Below are positions 16,530 to 25,132 of a stretch of DNA of 64,000 nt, piece by piece (the first letter of the stretch is position 1; every line of letters starts with the position of its first letter). This stretch comes from Cytophagaceae bacterium (GTDB taxonomy: Bacteria > Bacteroidota > Bacteroidia > Cytophagales > Flexibacteraceae), in contig JAIXQU010000112.1 in the NCBI GenBank assembly GCA_027485575.1, forward strand, positions 1 to 64,000, written 5' to 3'. The position numbers and the translations under genes were made by a program. The notes below the pieces were generated by a model, which worked only from the letters and a program-made list of their open reading frames with translations, did not search any database and was not told the DNA's origin.

Positions 16530-16793
16530 ATGAATGCAATTGCAAAAGGCCGGTTCAACTTTATTTTTAAAAGGCATTTCCTAATTCCACCTTCTCAACT
16601 TAAGAAAAGAAAGTATCTGGAAGACTTGGGCCTAACCAAGTTGGAGCAAATTGAAATGCTAAACTATTTTGAAGAAGAGTTTAACATTCGCTTTTCTGAG
16701 CAAGATGAAAAAAGGATCAAAACCATTGATGACACCATTAGCATTTTAGAAAAGTATTTGAATTACAATAATTCACAATTAAAAATCGGATAA
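16530..16793 (+). CDS. Acyl-carrier-protein-like small protein lacking the phosphopantetheine serine
   Basis: 87 residues. After a basic hydrophobic lead (KGRFNFIFKRHFLIP), residues 29-76 follow the acyl carrier protein pattern: YLEDLGLTKLEQIEML, YFEEEFNIRFSEQD, IKTIDDTISILEKYL. In true ACPs the helix II start is D-S-L, and the serine carries 4'-phosphopantetheine; here the aligned residues are Thr36-Lys37-Leu38. The protein thus appears to keep the ACP fold and acidic helix II but cannot be charged in the usual way. It sits between tolC (48 bases) and the adaptor gene (9 bases) on the same strand. An assembly, regulatory or lipid-sensing role is possible but unproven. Confidence 0.7.
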   Translation: MNAIAKGRFNFIFKRHFLIPPSQLKKRKYLEDLGLTKLEQIEMLNYFEEEFNIRFSEQDEKRIKTIDDTISILEKYLNYNNSQLKIG

Positions 16794-16801
16794 AAACGGG
16801 T

Positions 16802-17938
16802 ATGAAAAAGCATATATTTTTAGTAGGGATATTTCCAATCTTATTTTTTGCATGTGGGCAAAAAGAAAAAGGAGATCTGGCTGGCAAGAAAGAAGCACTT
16901 GCTGCGTTGAAGAGCGAAAAATCAGCAATTGATAAAAAGATTTCTCAGCTTGAGTCTGAAATCTCTCTTTTGGATACCAATTCAGGTAAATCTCAAAAGA
17001 TAAAGCAGGTATCATCGACCACTTTAGCTCCTGAGCAGTTTCAACATTTTGTAAGTGTGCAAGGCTCGGTTGAGGCCGATGAAAACGTAATGGTTACTTC
17101 CAAAATGCCAGGTTTGATTACCTCAATTAAAGTAAGACAAGGTGATATGGTTAAGCAAGGACAAATTCTTGCCGTTTTGGATGATGATGTTTTACAAAAA
17201 TCAATTGATGAAGTCAAAATTGGATTGGCGCAGGTGGTGGTTATGTATGAAAAGCAGAAGTCACTTTGGGACCAAAAAATAGGAACCGAAATGCAGTATC
17301 TTGGCCTTAAGAATCAAAAGGAAAGCCTTGAGAAAAAGCTGATTACCTTAAAAAGTCAGGAAAGCCAAACATTAGTTACAGCACCATTTTCGGGTGTAAT
17401 TGATGAGGTTTTTGTAAAACAAGGGTCATTGGCCTCTCCAGGAATTCCTTTAATGCAACTTGTAAATGTTAATCTTTTAAAAGCGGTCGCAAAAGTTCCG
17501 GACTCTTATGTAGCATATATCAAAGAAGGAGACAATGTAAGTGTGAGATTCCCCGATCTGGATAAAACGATATCAGCAACAGTAGGTTATGTAGGTCGAA
17601 TTGTAGATCCACTTTCCCGAACGTTTAAAATTGAAGTAAAAGTGCCTTCTGAAAATGGAAGCCTGAAGCCAAATTTACTTGCGATGATCCAAATCAACGA
17701 CAAGACCAGCAAGTCAGCCATCGTAATTGAAGAAAACATAATTCAACCTACGGAAGCCGGAAAAATAGTTTTTGTAACTGCTGTAGAAAAAGGACAGAAA
17801 ATAGCCAGGCAAAAAACTGTTACTACAGGATTATCCTATAATGGAAAAGTAGAAATCCTTTCAGGCCTTTCTGCCGGAGAAAACCTTATCACAACCGGAT
17901 ACCAGGATTTGGCAGATAACCAACCCATCAGTTTTTAA
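16802..17938 (+). CDS. RND efflux periplasmic adaptor (HlyD/AcrA family), lipoprotein
   Basis: 378 residues. A lipoprotein signal ends in FFAC with the acylated Cys18. Residues about 27-60 are a heptad-like coiled coil (ALKSEKSAIDKKISQLESEI). A biotinyl-lipoyl-like half follows (VMVTSKMPGLITSIKVRQGD), then an alpha hairpin, the second lipoyl half (VTAPFSGVIDEVFVKQG) and a beta-barrel domain. It links the inner membrane RND pump to the TolC channel. It starts 9 bases after the ACP-like gene and ends 27 bases before the RND gene, so all five genes look like one transcription unit. Confidence 0.93.
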   Translation: MKKHIFLVGIFPILFFACGQKEKGDLAGKKEALAALKSEKSAIDKKISQLESEISLLDTNSGKSQKIKQVSSTTLAPEQFQHFVSVQGSVEADENVMVTSKMPGLITSIKVRQGDMVKQGQILAVLDDDVLQKSIDEVKIGLAQVVVMYEKQKSLWDQKIGTEMQYLGLKNQKESLEKKLITLKSQESQTLVTAPFSGVIDEVFVKQGSLASPGIPLMQLVNVNLLKAVAKVPDSYVAYIKEGDNVSVRFPDLDKTISATVGYVGRIVDPLSRTFKIEVKVPSENGSLKPNLLAMIQINDKTSKSAIVIEENIIQPTEAGKIVFVTAVEKGQKIARQKTVTTGLSYNGKVEILSGLSAGENLITTGYQDLADNQPISF

Positions 17939-17965
17939 AATTATAATCCCCATTTCAGGAGAATA

Positions 17966-20900
17966 ATGCAACACAAAGAATTTCGTCCCACTTCCTGGGC
18001 AATTGACAATAAAACTACGATTTATATTGTTACTTTCTTGATAACCATTGCCGGTTTGATGATTTATGGAAGGCTCCCAAAAGAACAGTTTCCAGATATT
18101 GTTATTCCACAATTTGTAGTAACAACCATTTATCCGGGTACAAGTCCTGAGGACATGGAAAACCTGATCACCAAACCAATAGAAAAGCAGCTCAAGTCAG
18201 TAAGTGGGATAAAAAAGATAAAGTCCCAATCCATTGCTGACTTCAATATGGTGACGGTAGAATTTAATACAGGAATACCGGTAGCGGTTGCCAAGCAGAA
18301 AGTTCAGGATGCAGTTGACAAATCCAAATCAGACCTGCCAAAGGATATGGACAATGACCCTGTTGTTCAGGAAGTTGACTTCTCTGAATTTCCGATTATG
18401 AATATAAATGTTTCTGGAAATTATTCGCTTGATAAGTTGAAAAAGTATGCGGAATTGTTTCAGGATGAAATTGAATCACTTCCAGAAATTACCAGAGTTG
18501 ATATCATTGGAGCATTGAACAGAGAAATTCAAATCAATGTAGATGTATATAGAATGCAGGCTGCTGGATTTACTTTCAGAGATATTGAAGGTGCTGTGGC
18601 TTCTGAAAATATCAATATTTCAGGTGGTGAGTTGAATGTTGAAGATGTCAGACGAACGCTTCGTGTAACTGGAGAATTCAAGGATATGGAATCAATCAGA
18701 AACATTGTAGTGCGTTCAGCAACAGGTGCTTCTGTGCTTTTAAGAGACATTGCAGATGTGGAAGATGCCTATGCTGAACGTCAGGATTTTGCCCGTTTGG
18801 ATGGAAAGGCGGTTATCACCATGAATGTAATTAAACGTTCTGGCGCCAACCTGATTGCAGCTTCTGATAAAATCCAGGAGATTTCAGCAAGATTGCAAAA
18901 AACCAAACTGCCCGATGGTCTGAAAGTTACGCTTACGGGAGATCAATCCGATAAAACCAGGGTACAGCTTAACGATTTGATCAACTCAGTTATTCTGGGC
19001 TTTATTTTCGTGGTTTTAATCCTGATGTTTTTTATGGGGACTACCAATGCAATTTTTGTTGGACTGGCGGTTCCACTTTCCATTTTGTTGGCATTCCTTT
19101 TTATGCCATCGCTGCATTATTCTCTTAATGTAATCGTAATGTTCTCTTTCCTTCTTGGGCTGGGAATTGTGGTAGATGATGCCATTGTAGTGATTGAAAA
19201 TACCCACCGGATTCTACATGACCATAAGGAACTATCTGTAATTCAAGCTGCAAAAATGGCTGCCGGCGAAGTTTTTCTTCCGGTTCTTTCAGGAACTTTA
19301 ACCAATGTTGCCCCGTTTTTTCCACTCCTTTTCTGGCCAGGTATTGTGGGTGAGTTTATGAAGTATCTCCCTGTTACACTGATTATTACCTTGTTTGCGT
19401 CTTTGGTTGTCGCCTTTATCATGAACCCTGTATTTGCGGTGAGTTTTATGAAAAAAGAAGGCGATGGTACTGAGAAGAAAGAAGGGTTGAAATCACTGAT
19501 AAAACCATTGTTAATTCTTGGGGCACTTACTGGGATATCTTATGCGGCAGTTGGGTTTGGATTTGGAAATTTTATGGCGACCATTTTGGTTTTATATTTG
19601 GTTAACCATTTCTTTTTCACTCCATTAATCAACGGTTTTCAAAAAGTAGTGTTGCCTGCTTTCATGAGACAGTATCGGGCTTTTATTACTTTCCTCATTC
19701 AGGGTTACAGACCTTATGGAGCCTTGGTTGTTGTTATTTTTATTTTTATAGCTGTTATTCAGATATTTAAAGCCTCAAATCCTCAGGTTGAGTTTTTTCC
19801 GAATGGGGAACCAAATTTTATTTATGTATACAATCAAATGCCCATTGGCACAGATGCCCGGGTTACTGATTCGGTAACAAAAATCATTGAAAAACGAGTA
19901 AACGAAGTAATTGCTCCTAATAGGCAATACGTTACTTCAGTTATATCAAATGTTGGGATTGGCGCAGGTGATCCTCAAAATCCAGATAGAATTGTTGCGC
20001 CACATAAATCTAAAGTTACAGTTGCTTTCGTAAATTTTGACCAGAGATTAGGTGTTTCCACTTCAACTATTTTGACTGATATCAGAGAAAATTTGACGGG
20101 AATTCCCGGGACTGAAATTTCTGTTGAAAAAGAAAGAGGCGGCCCTCCAACAGGAAAACCAATTGCAATCGAAATTTCAGGAGAAGATTTTTCGGTTTTG
20201 AACAAAATAGAGAAACAAGTAAAAATCGAAATTGAAAAAGCCAATGTTCAAGGAGTTGAAGAGCTGAAGTCTGATTTGGTTCTGAATAAACCTGAAATCA
20301 TTGTCGATATTGATAGAATCAAAGCTACCCAACAAGGGATCTCAACCGCCCAGATTGCCCTTGAGATAAGAAATGCACTTTATGGAAAAGAGATTTCTCA
20401 GTTCAGAGATTCGAAAGAGGAGTACCCAATCATGCTTAGGTTGAAAATTGACAACCGGGACCAGATTGAAAAGCTTCTCAATCTTCAGATAAGTTACCGT
20501 GATATGGCAATCGGTGGTGCTTTCAGACAGATTCCTATCAGTACTTTAGCAAAAATCAGGTATGAAAGTACCTATTCAAGCATCAACCGGAAGAATCAGG
20601 AAAGAATGGTTACCCTATCTTCCAATGTGTTAACAGGATTCAACGCCAATGAAGTGGTTGCGGAAATCAACAAAGTGGTTTCAGGTATGGATATTCCAAC
20701 CGGATATGTGGTGAAAATGGGCGGTGAGCAAGAGGATCAAAAGGAAACGCAGGATTTTTTGGGTATTGCCTTTGCCATGTCTCTGGGATTGATTTTTATT
20801 ATTCTGGTAACCCAGTTCAATTCCATTTCCAAGCCATTTATCATTTTTGGAACTGTAGTGCTCTCATTGATAGGCGTTTTGCTTGGATTTGCACTTACCC

Positions 20901-21382
20901 ACATGACTTTTTCAATTGTGATGACAGGCGTAGGGATTATTGCTCTGGCGGGAATTGTGGTTAAAAATGGCATCATTCTCATTGAGTTTATTGATGAATT
21001 GCGATCCCGGGGTTTTGGTTTGTCCCGTGCCATTTCAGAAGCTGCCGCCATTCGTTTGATTCCGGTAGTTTTAACTGCGGCTTCAGCTGTTTTAGGTTTG
21101 ATTCCATTGGCACTTGGTTTAAATATAAACTTCGAAACCTTGTTTACACATGGTGATCCCGACTTTTTTCTAGGCGGTGACTCTGTAGTCTTCTGGGGGC
21201 CACTTGCCTGGACTATAATTTTTGGACTTACCTTTTCTACCTTTTTGACATTAATAATAGTTCCAGCTATGTATTATGCCGTTGAGCGCATCAAATTGAG
21301 AGTGGCAGGCAAAATACACGAAGCTGAGTATGAAAATATTAAGGCAAATTCAAACCAATTGGAAATTGCCGATGCTTTGTAA
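17966..21382 (+). CDS. RND-family efflux pump inner membrane permease (AcrB/MexF type)
   Basis: 1138 residues with 12 predicted membrane spans, two large periplasmic loops and the TM4 proton-relay pair Asp404-Asp405 in GLGIVVDDAIVVIENTHR. Other RND landmarks are FPDIVIPQFVVTTIYPGTSP near the N-terminus and GIIALAGIVVKNGIILIEF in the C-terminal half. It is longer than the usual 1030-1060 residues, with an insert between TM6 and TM7 carrying two additional hydrophobic stretches (about 510-560) and a further extended loop near 1050-1075. The substrate is more likely hydrophobic or amphiphilic than a metal. Strong terminator after it. Confidence 0.93.
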   Translation: MQHKEFRPTSWAIDNKTTIYIVTFLITIAGLMIYGRLPKEQFPDIVIPQFVVTTIYPGTSPEDMENLITKPIEKQLKSVSGIKKIKSQSIADFNMVTVEFNTGIPVAVAKQKVQDAVDKSKSDLPKDMDNDPVVQEVDFSEFPIMNINVSGNYSLDKLKKYAELFQDEIESLPEITRVDIIGALNREIQINVDVYRMQAAGFTFRDIEGAVASENINISGGELNVEDVRRTLRVTGEFKDMESIRNIVVRSATGASVLLRDIADVEDAYAERQDFARLDGKAVITMNVIKRSGANLIAASDKIQEISARLQKTKLPDGLKVTLTGDQSDKTRVQLNDLINSVILGFIFVVLILMFFMGTTNAIFVGLAVPLSILLAFLFMPSLHYSLNVIVMFSFLLGLGIVVDDAIVVIENTHRILHDHKELSVIQAAKMAAGEVFLPVLSGTLTNVAPFFPLLFWPGIVGEFMKYLPVTLIITLFASLVVAFIMNPVFAVSFMKKEGDGTEKKEGLKSLIKPLLILGALTGISYAAVGFGFGNFMATILVLYLVNHFFFTPLINGFQKVVLPAFMRQYRAFITFLIQGYRPYGALVVVIFIFIAVIQIFKASNPQVEFFPNGEPNFIYVYNQMPIGTDARVTDSVTKIIEKRVNEVIAPNRQYVTSVISNVGIGAGDPQNPDRIVAPHKSKVTVAFVNFDQRLGVSTSTILTDIRENLTGIPGTEISVEKERGGPPTGKPIAIEISGEDFSVLNKIEKQVKIEIEKANVQGVEELKSDLVLNKPEIIVDIDRIKATQQGISTAQIALEIRNALYGKEISQFRDSKEEYPIMLRLKIDNRDQIEKLLNLQISYRDMAIGGAFRQIPISTLAKIRYESTYSSINRKNQERMVTLSSNVLTGFNANEVVAEINKVVSGMDIPTGYVVKMGGEQEDQKETQDFLGIAFAMSLGLIFIILVTQFNSISKPFIIFGTVVLSLIGVLLGFALTHMTFSIVMTGVGIIALAGIVVKNGIILIEFIDELRSRGFGLSRAISEAAAIRLIPVVLTAASAVLGLIPLALGLNINFETLFTHGDPDFFLGGDSVVFWGPLAWTIIFGLTFSTFLTLIIVPAMYYAVERIKLRVAGKIHEAEYENIKANSNQLEIADAL

Positions 21383-21415
21383 ATTGTGATTTTGGGTTTA
21401 TTAAATTGTTAAAGG

Positions 21416-21441
21416 TCCCGCGTTTTTCGCGGGATTTTTTA
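21416..21441 (+). terminator. Intrinsic terminator of the RND efflux operon
   Basis: TCCCGCG (21416-21422) pairs with CGCGGGA (21428-21434) over a TTTTT loop and is followed by TTTTTT. It lies 34 bases after the RND stop. Confidence 0.92.
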
Positions 21442-21542
21442 TTGACTAAATTTCGACTTCGTTAATTTATTTGTGGTGGTGTTAATTTCTATGGTTATTC
21501 TGATTACAAGTCCCATACTTTTACAATTTTAAAACCTGAATA

Positions 21543-22817
21543 ATGGGTCGGCAAGGCATTCGCATAATTTTGATTCTGGCAACCTTAGCTCTGATTGGGG
21601 TTGGTTTTATCCAATGGTTTTGGCTGGAGAGGGCATTTAATTTAAAGGCTCTACAGTTCAATCAAAGTGTGAAAATTGCATTAACTAACACAGCCCAAAG
21701 GCTTTTAGATTACAACAAAAACAAAACCAAACTTATCAATCCTGTTAACCAATTGGCCGATGATTATTTTGTGGTCAGGGTTGATGATGTCATTGATGCC
21801 AATTTATTGGAAATTTTCCTAAAAGAAGAAATCCAAAAGACCCACCTTCTTCTGGATTATGAATATGGCATATATGATTGCGCCAATGACAAAATGGTTT
21901 ATGGAAACTATATAGCCTCCAACTCAAAAAATCTGGAGGTAAATTCTAGAACAGACCTCCCAAAATGGGAAAATCAAACCTACTATTTTGGTGTTCGGTT
22001 TCCCTCAAGAGGCTCAACCCTCGTCGGACAAATGGGAATTTGGCTTTTTTCATCTGGCGTGCTTGTCTTTGTCATCGTATTTATGATTATCGCAATGGTT
22101 ATGATCTTAAAGCAAAAGCGTTTATCAGAAATTCAGAAGGATTTTATTAACAACATGACTCATGAATTCAAAACGCCCCTTTCTTCAATTCTAGCGTCGG
22201 TTGAAACCCTCAAAACAACACTTGAAAGCGAAGAACTTCTTTCTGTAAGAGCCGGCAGGTATCTGTCTATTATCCACATGGAAGGCAAACGTCTTCAAAA
22301 TCAGGTAGAGGCAGTTTTGAAAATGGCAAACCTGGAAACAACCAATTTGAAGAAAGAAAATATTGATATTAAGGAGCTTATTATAAAAGCAGCAGATGCT
22401 GTCGAAGCCAACATTCTAGCTTCAAAAGGAAAGATTGAATTAGAGTTGCCTGACGAGTCAATTGTAATCCAGGCAGATGGTCTTCATCTATCTAACGTTA
22501 TTTCCAATCTGATAGACAATGCAATAAAGTACAATATTGGAGCGCCGGAAATAAAAATCAAACTCAATCAGGAAAAACAGGATTTGATCCATCTGAGTAT
22601 TTCAGATAATGGGATTGGAATTGACAAAGAGCAGCTATCTAAAATTTTTGACAAATTTTATCGGGTTCCAACCGGGAATTTGCATGACGTTAAGGGTTTT
22701 GGGTTAGGGTTGTATTACGTAAAATCTGTTTTAAAAGCCCACGGTGGTAAAATTGAAGCGTATAGCAAACCTGGGCAGGGAACAAAAATGGACATTTATT
22801 TACCTTTTAAAAATTAG
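21543..22817 (+). CDS. Sensor histidine kinase (RprX-like)
   Basis: 424 residues: TM1 at 7-27, a periplasmic sensor region of about 135 residues, TM2 at about 166-188, then HisKA with His207 in NNMTHEFKTPLSS. The HATPase domain has N-box NVISNLIDNAIKYN, G1 DNGIGIDKEQ and G2 GFGLGLYYVK. It autophosphorylates and passes phosphate to the regulator that starts 13 bases downstream. The pair resembles RprX/RprY of Bacteroides. A TACTTTTA box lies at 21516-21523 just upstream. The signal sensed is unknown, and its place after the efflux operon may be coincidental, because a terminator separates them. Confidence 0.92.
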   Translation: MGRQGIRIILILATLALIGVGFIQWFWLERAFNLKALQFNQSVKIALTNTAQRLLDYNKNKTKLINPVNQLADDYFVVRVDDVIDANLLEIFLKEEIQKTHLLLDYEYGIYDCANDKMVYGNYIASNSKNLEVNSRTDLPKWENQTYYFGVRFPSRGSTLVGQMGIWLFSSGVLVFVIVFMIIAMVMILKQKRLSEIQKDFINNMTHEFKTPLSSILASVETLKTTLESEELLSVRAGRYLSIIHMEGKRLQNQVEAVLKMANLETTNLKKENIDIKELIIKAADAVEANILASKGKIELELPDESIVIQADGLHLSNVISNLIDNAIKYNIGAPEIKIKLNQEKQDLIHLSISDNGIGIDKEQLSKIFDKFYRVPTGNLHDVKGFGLGLYYVKSVLKAHGGKIEAYSKPGQGTKMDIYLPFKN

Positions 22818-22830
22818 AAAAATAAAAAAT

Positions 22831-23529
22831 ATGAGTACCAATAAACCAACAATTCTGTTAGCCGAAGATGACGAAAATTTGAGATTTGTAATTCAGGACA
22901 ACTTTGAATTACGTGGATATGAGGTTGTTGCAGCATCAAATGGCGAAGAAGCTTTAAACTCTTTTTTAGCCTCACCAAGCGATCTTTGTATTTTTGATGT
23001 AATGATGCCAAAGTTGGATGGGTTTGAACTTTCCAAAAAGATTAGAGAGATTAACCAAAATGTGCCCATAATTTTTTTGACCGCCAAAGGTCTTAAAGAA
23101 GACAGGCTTCAAGGTTTTAAAATGGGTGGAGATGATTATTTAACGAAGCCATTTAGCATTGAAGAACTAATTTTCAGAGTCGAGGTTTTCCTAAAAAGGC
23201 CTGTCGTTCAGAAAAGCAATGCTACCAACAGTGTTTTCAAGACCGAGAAAATGGAATTTCTGCCTGGTCAGCTTAAAATAGTGACACCCACTGAAACCAT
23301 TTTTCTGACCTATAAAGAGGCAGAGCTTCTGGAGTTGTTTTTTAAGAATCCAGGCCAAATTTTAAAAAGAGAAGAAATCCTGATGAAAATCTGGGGAACC
23401 GATGATTATTATAAAGGCAGAAGTTTGGATGTTTTCATTTCGAAGATTAGAAAGTTTATCCTTTCAGATCCTTCATTTGAAATCCAAACTGTTCATGGTA
23501 TTGGGTTTAAATTTGTAAAGCATTCCTGA
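22831..23529 (+). CDS. OmpR/RprY-like response regulator
   Basis: 232 residues from the ATG at 22831 (MSTNKPTILLAEDDE). The receiver domain has the acidic pocket Glu12-Asp13-Asp14, phospho-acceptor Asp56 in LCIFDVMMPKLDGF and the switch lysine in IFLTAKGLKED. The C-terminal winged helix contains LTYKEAELLELFFKNPGQIL and SLDVFISKIRKFI. The kinase gene ends 13 bases upstream, so they are a cognate pair. Frames starting further upstream run into the kinase gene and add no receiver sequence. Confidence 0.94.
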   Translation: MSTNKPTILLAEDDENLRFVIQDNFELRGYEVVAASNGEEALNSFLASPSDLCIFDVMMPKLDGFELSKKIREINQNVPIIFLTAKGLKEDRLQGFKMGGDDYLTKPFSIEELIFRVEVFLKRPVVQKSNATNSVFKTEKMEFLPGQLKIVTPTETIFLTYKEAELLELFFKNPGQILKREEILMKIWGTDDYYKGRSLDVFISKIRKFILSDPSFEIQTVHGIGFKFVKHS

Positions 23530-23604
23530 CCTGAAATCACAATTCTCCCTCGAAAGAATATGAGTTAAAGAACTGAATCACAGAGTTTTTTTAAAAATAT
23601 TTGG

Positions 23605-23910
23605 CTAAAATTTTAACTCCAAAGATTCTATTTTTTCTCCTTTCAGAATGTGCGAATCAAAAATCTGGTCAAGGTTTTCCATTGTTAATGAACCATAAAA
23701 TGTACCTTCCGGGTAAATGACCAAAGCCGGTCCATGCTGACAAACATCAAGACAACCAGCTTTTTGGGCTCTTATTTCTACCTGTAAGTTGGCTTCTTTG
23801 ATTCTTGAGCGGAGGTGTTGAACTGCTTCCATTCCAAAGGCTTCACCGCAGCATTTTTTCCCTTCCGCCTTTTGGTTGGCACAAACAAAAATGTGTTTTT
23901 CGTATTTCAT
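23605..23910 (-). CDS. Thioredoxin-like [2Fe-2S] ferredoxin domain protein
   Basis: 101 residues from the ATG at 23910 (MKYEKHIFVCANQ). The four expected cluster ligands are visible: Cys10 in FVCANQ, Cys20 or Cys21 in GKKCCGEAFG, and Cys53 and Cys57 in KAGCLDVCQHGP. This C-x(9-12)-C-x(n)-C-x3-C pattern, with VIYPEGTFYG after it, is the thioredoxin-fold ferredoxin of NuoE/(2Fe-2S) type found as a free protein in many bacteria. The partner is unknown. A seven-residue longer start exists (23931). Confidence 0.88.
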   Translation of the reverse strand: MKYEKHIFVCANQKAEGKKCCGEAFGMEAVQHLRSRIKEANLQVEIRAQKAGCLDVCQHGPALVIYPEGTFYGSLTMENLDQIFDSHILKGEKIESLELKF

Positions 23911-24016
23911 TGAGGTTTTTTCTGCCTGCAATCTATAATCTGTTTTCCATATTGGCTTATGTTTGGTTTTTGAAGATCAGATCCAGGATTTATTGTTTGG
24001 TAGAATCCGAATCAGG

Positions 24017-24460
24017 TTAACTGAGTTTTTCGAAATATTTTATATACAAATCTGACCTTTGAGAAAACTGAAACCATACCAGAAATTTTACCAACCAATC
24101 TGGCCAGTTTTTGGCAGCCTCAAATTCAATGGAATCGATGATACAGGACTGATTATCAATTGTCTCAATTTCATGTTTGTGTCTCCAGAAGTTAAGAAAG
24201 GGAGGAAGGACTATACCTTCATCAACAAAGAACCACTTTTTTTCATCCTCAAAAAATTCGGTTATTCTACTAACCCATGTCCATGAGAATAGGATAAAGT
24301 TCAGTTTGATATCGATCTCATCATTTATTTGATTGCCTCCGTATTGTTCGATTTTAACAATCGGAAACGTAGGGCTCAAAAATTGTAATAATTGAACATC
24401 AAAATTGCTGACCACCTTCTCAAAAGGGGAAGCAACTGTGGTTTTGAAAACCAATTTCAT
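24017..24460 (-). CDS. SRPBCC (START-like) family protein
   Basis: 147 residues, no signal peptide. The N-terminus MKLVFKTTVASPFEKVVSNF has the beta strand plus helix that opens Bet v1-like SRPBCC folds; FVDEGIVLPPFLNFWRHKHE matches the middle strands and the last 30 residues form the long C-terminal helix (LVKFLVWFQFSQRSDLYIKY). Such proteins hold hydrophobic ligands in a cavity. Ligand and process are unknown. It stands alone, with a 107-base gap to the ferredoxin-like gene on the same strand. Confidence 0.7.
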   Translation of the reverse strand: MKLVFKTTVASPFEKVVSNFDVQLLQFLSPTFPIVKIEQYGGNQINDEIDIKLNFILFSWTWVSRITEFFEDEKKWFFVDEGIVLPPFLNFWRHKHEIETIDNQSCIIDSIEFEAAKNWPDWLVKFLVWFQFSQRSDLYIKYFEKLS

Positions 24461-24688
24461 AATATTTATTAACCAATCGTATTGGAATCGTAAAAGTCCA
24501 ATAAAATCATTTTTGTTTTAAATTCCAATTAAAGTGTTGAAAAACAGAAATTTGTGCTGTTTTTAAAATTTCCGTTTTAAGGAATTATTGGCAGTTACGC
24601 ATAAAAAATTACATAAATGCCATTCTCTGTTCTGAGGGGAGTTGTCATGCATTTCCACAACTTAATTTTGAAAAAAAGTGGAAATTCT

Positions 24689-25132
24689 ATGAAAACCTTA
24701 ATTTATGGATGCATAGCCCTGATGCTATACACCTTCGATGCGGAAGCAAAAGATGGCAATTCGAATAAAAATTGGAAAACAACAGTCTTTCTTGAATCAA
24801 AAATTGATGCGGATGGAATTTCATTGATCCTCAATGATGAATTGATAGGCGTTTATCACCATTTCATACTCGAAAAAAGTCTTGATGGCAAATCCTTTAT
24901 CGAAGTGGCCAGAGTGGATGAATTAAAAGATACAGAAGGATCCAGAAAAATTAATTTCAAAGATTTTCCTTTTGATAAGAATTCACTTTCCTGTGTTTAT
25001 TACAGAATAAGAGCAGTGGATGAGTTTGGATGGTTTGACTTTACAAATACGGTAACTGCCATGAGAAAACTGGATATTGCCCAGAAAAATAACAAAGAGT
25101 ATTTGTCCGGGCAACCCAATAATCAGTTTTAG
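24689..25132 (+). CDS. Secreted single-domain protein with fibronectin-III-like fold
   Basis: 147 residues from the ATG at 24689, beginning with a signal peptide (MKTLIYGCIALMLYTFDAEA). The remainder fits one FN3-like domain of the sort that precedes T9SS sorting tails in Bacteroidota: HHFILEKSLDGKSFIEVARV, CVYYRIRAVDEFGWFDFTNT. There is no sorting tail, so it is probably periplasmic or anchored by a partner. An upstream ATG at 24617 would add 24 residues before the signal peptide. Its stop overlaps the stop of the convergent oxidoreductase gene by four bases. Function unknown. Confidence 0.65.
   Translation: MKTLIYGCIALMLYTFDAEAKDGNSNKNWKTTVFLESKIDADGISLILNDELIGVYHHFILEKSLDGKSFIEVARVDELKDTEGSRKINFKDFPFDKNSLSCVYYRIRAVDEFGWFDFTNTVTAMRKLDIAQKNNKEYLSGQPNNQF

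Noticed and set aside
15118-21382. Calling the RND system a metal (CusA-type) exporter
   Set aside because: The adaptor and permease show no His/Met-rich metal-binding segments and the TM4 Asp pair fits multidrug RND pumps, so substrate was left open.
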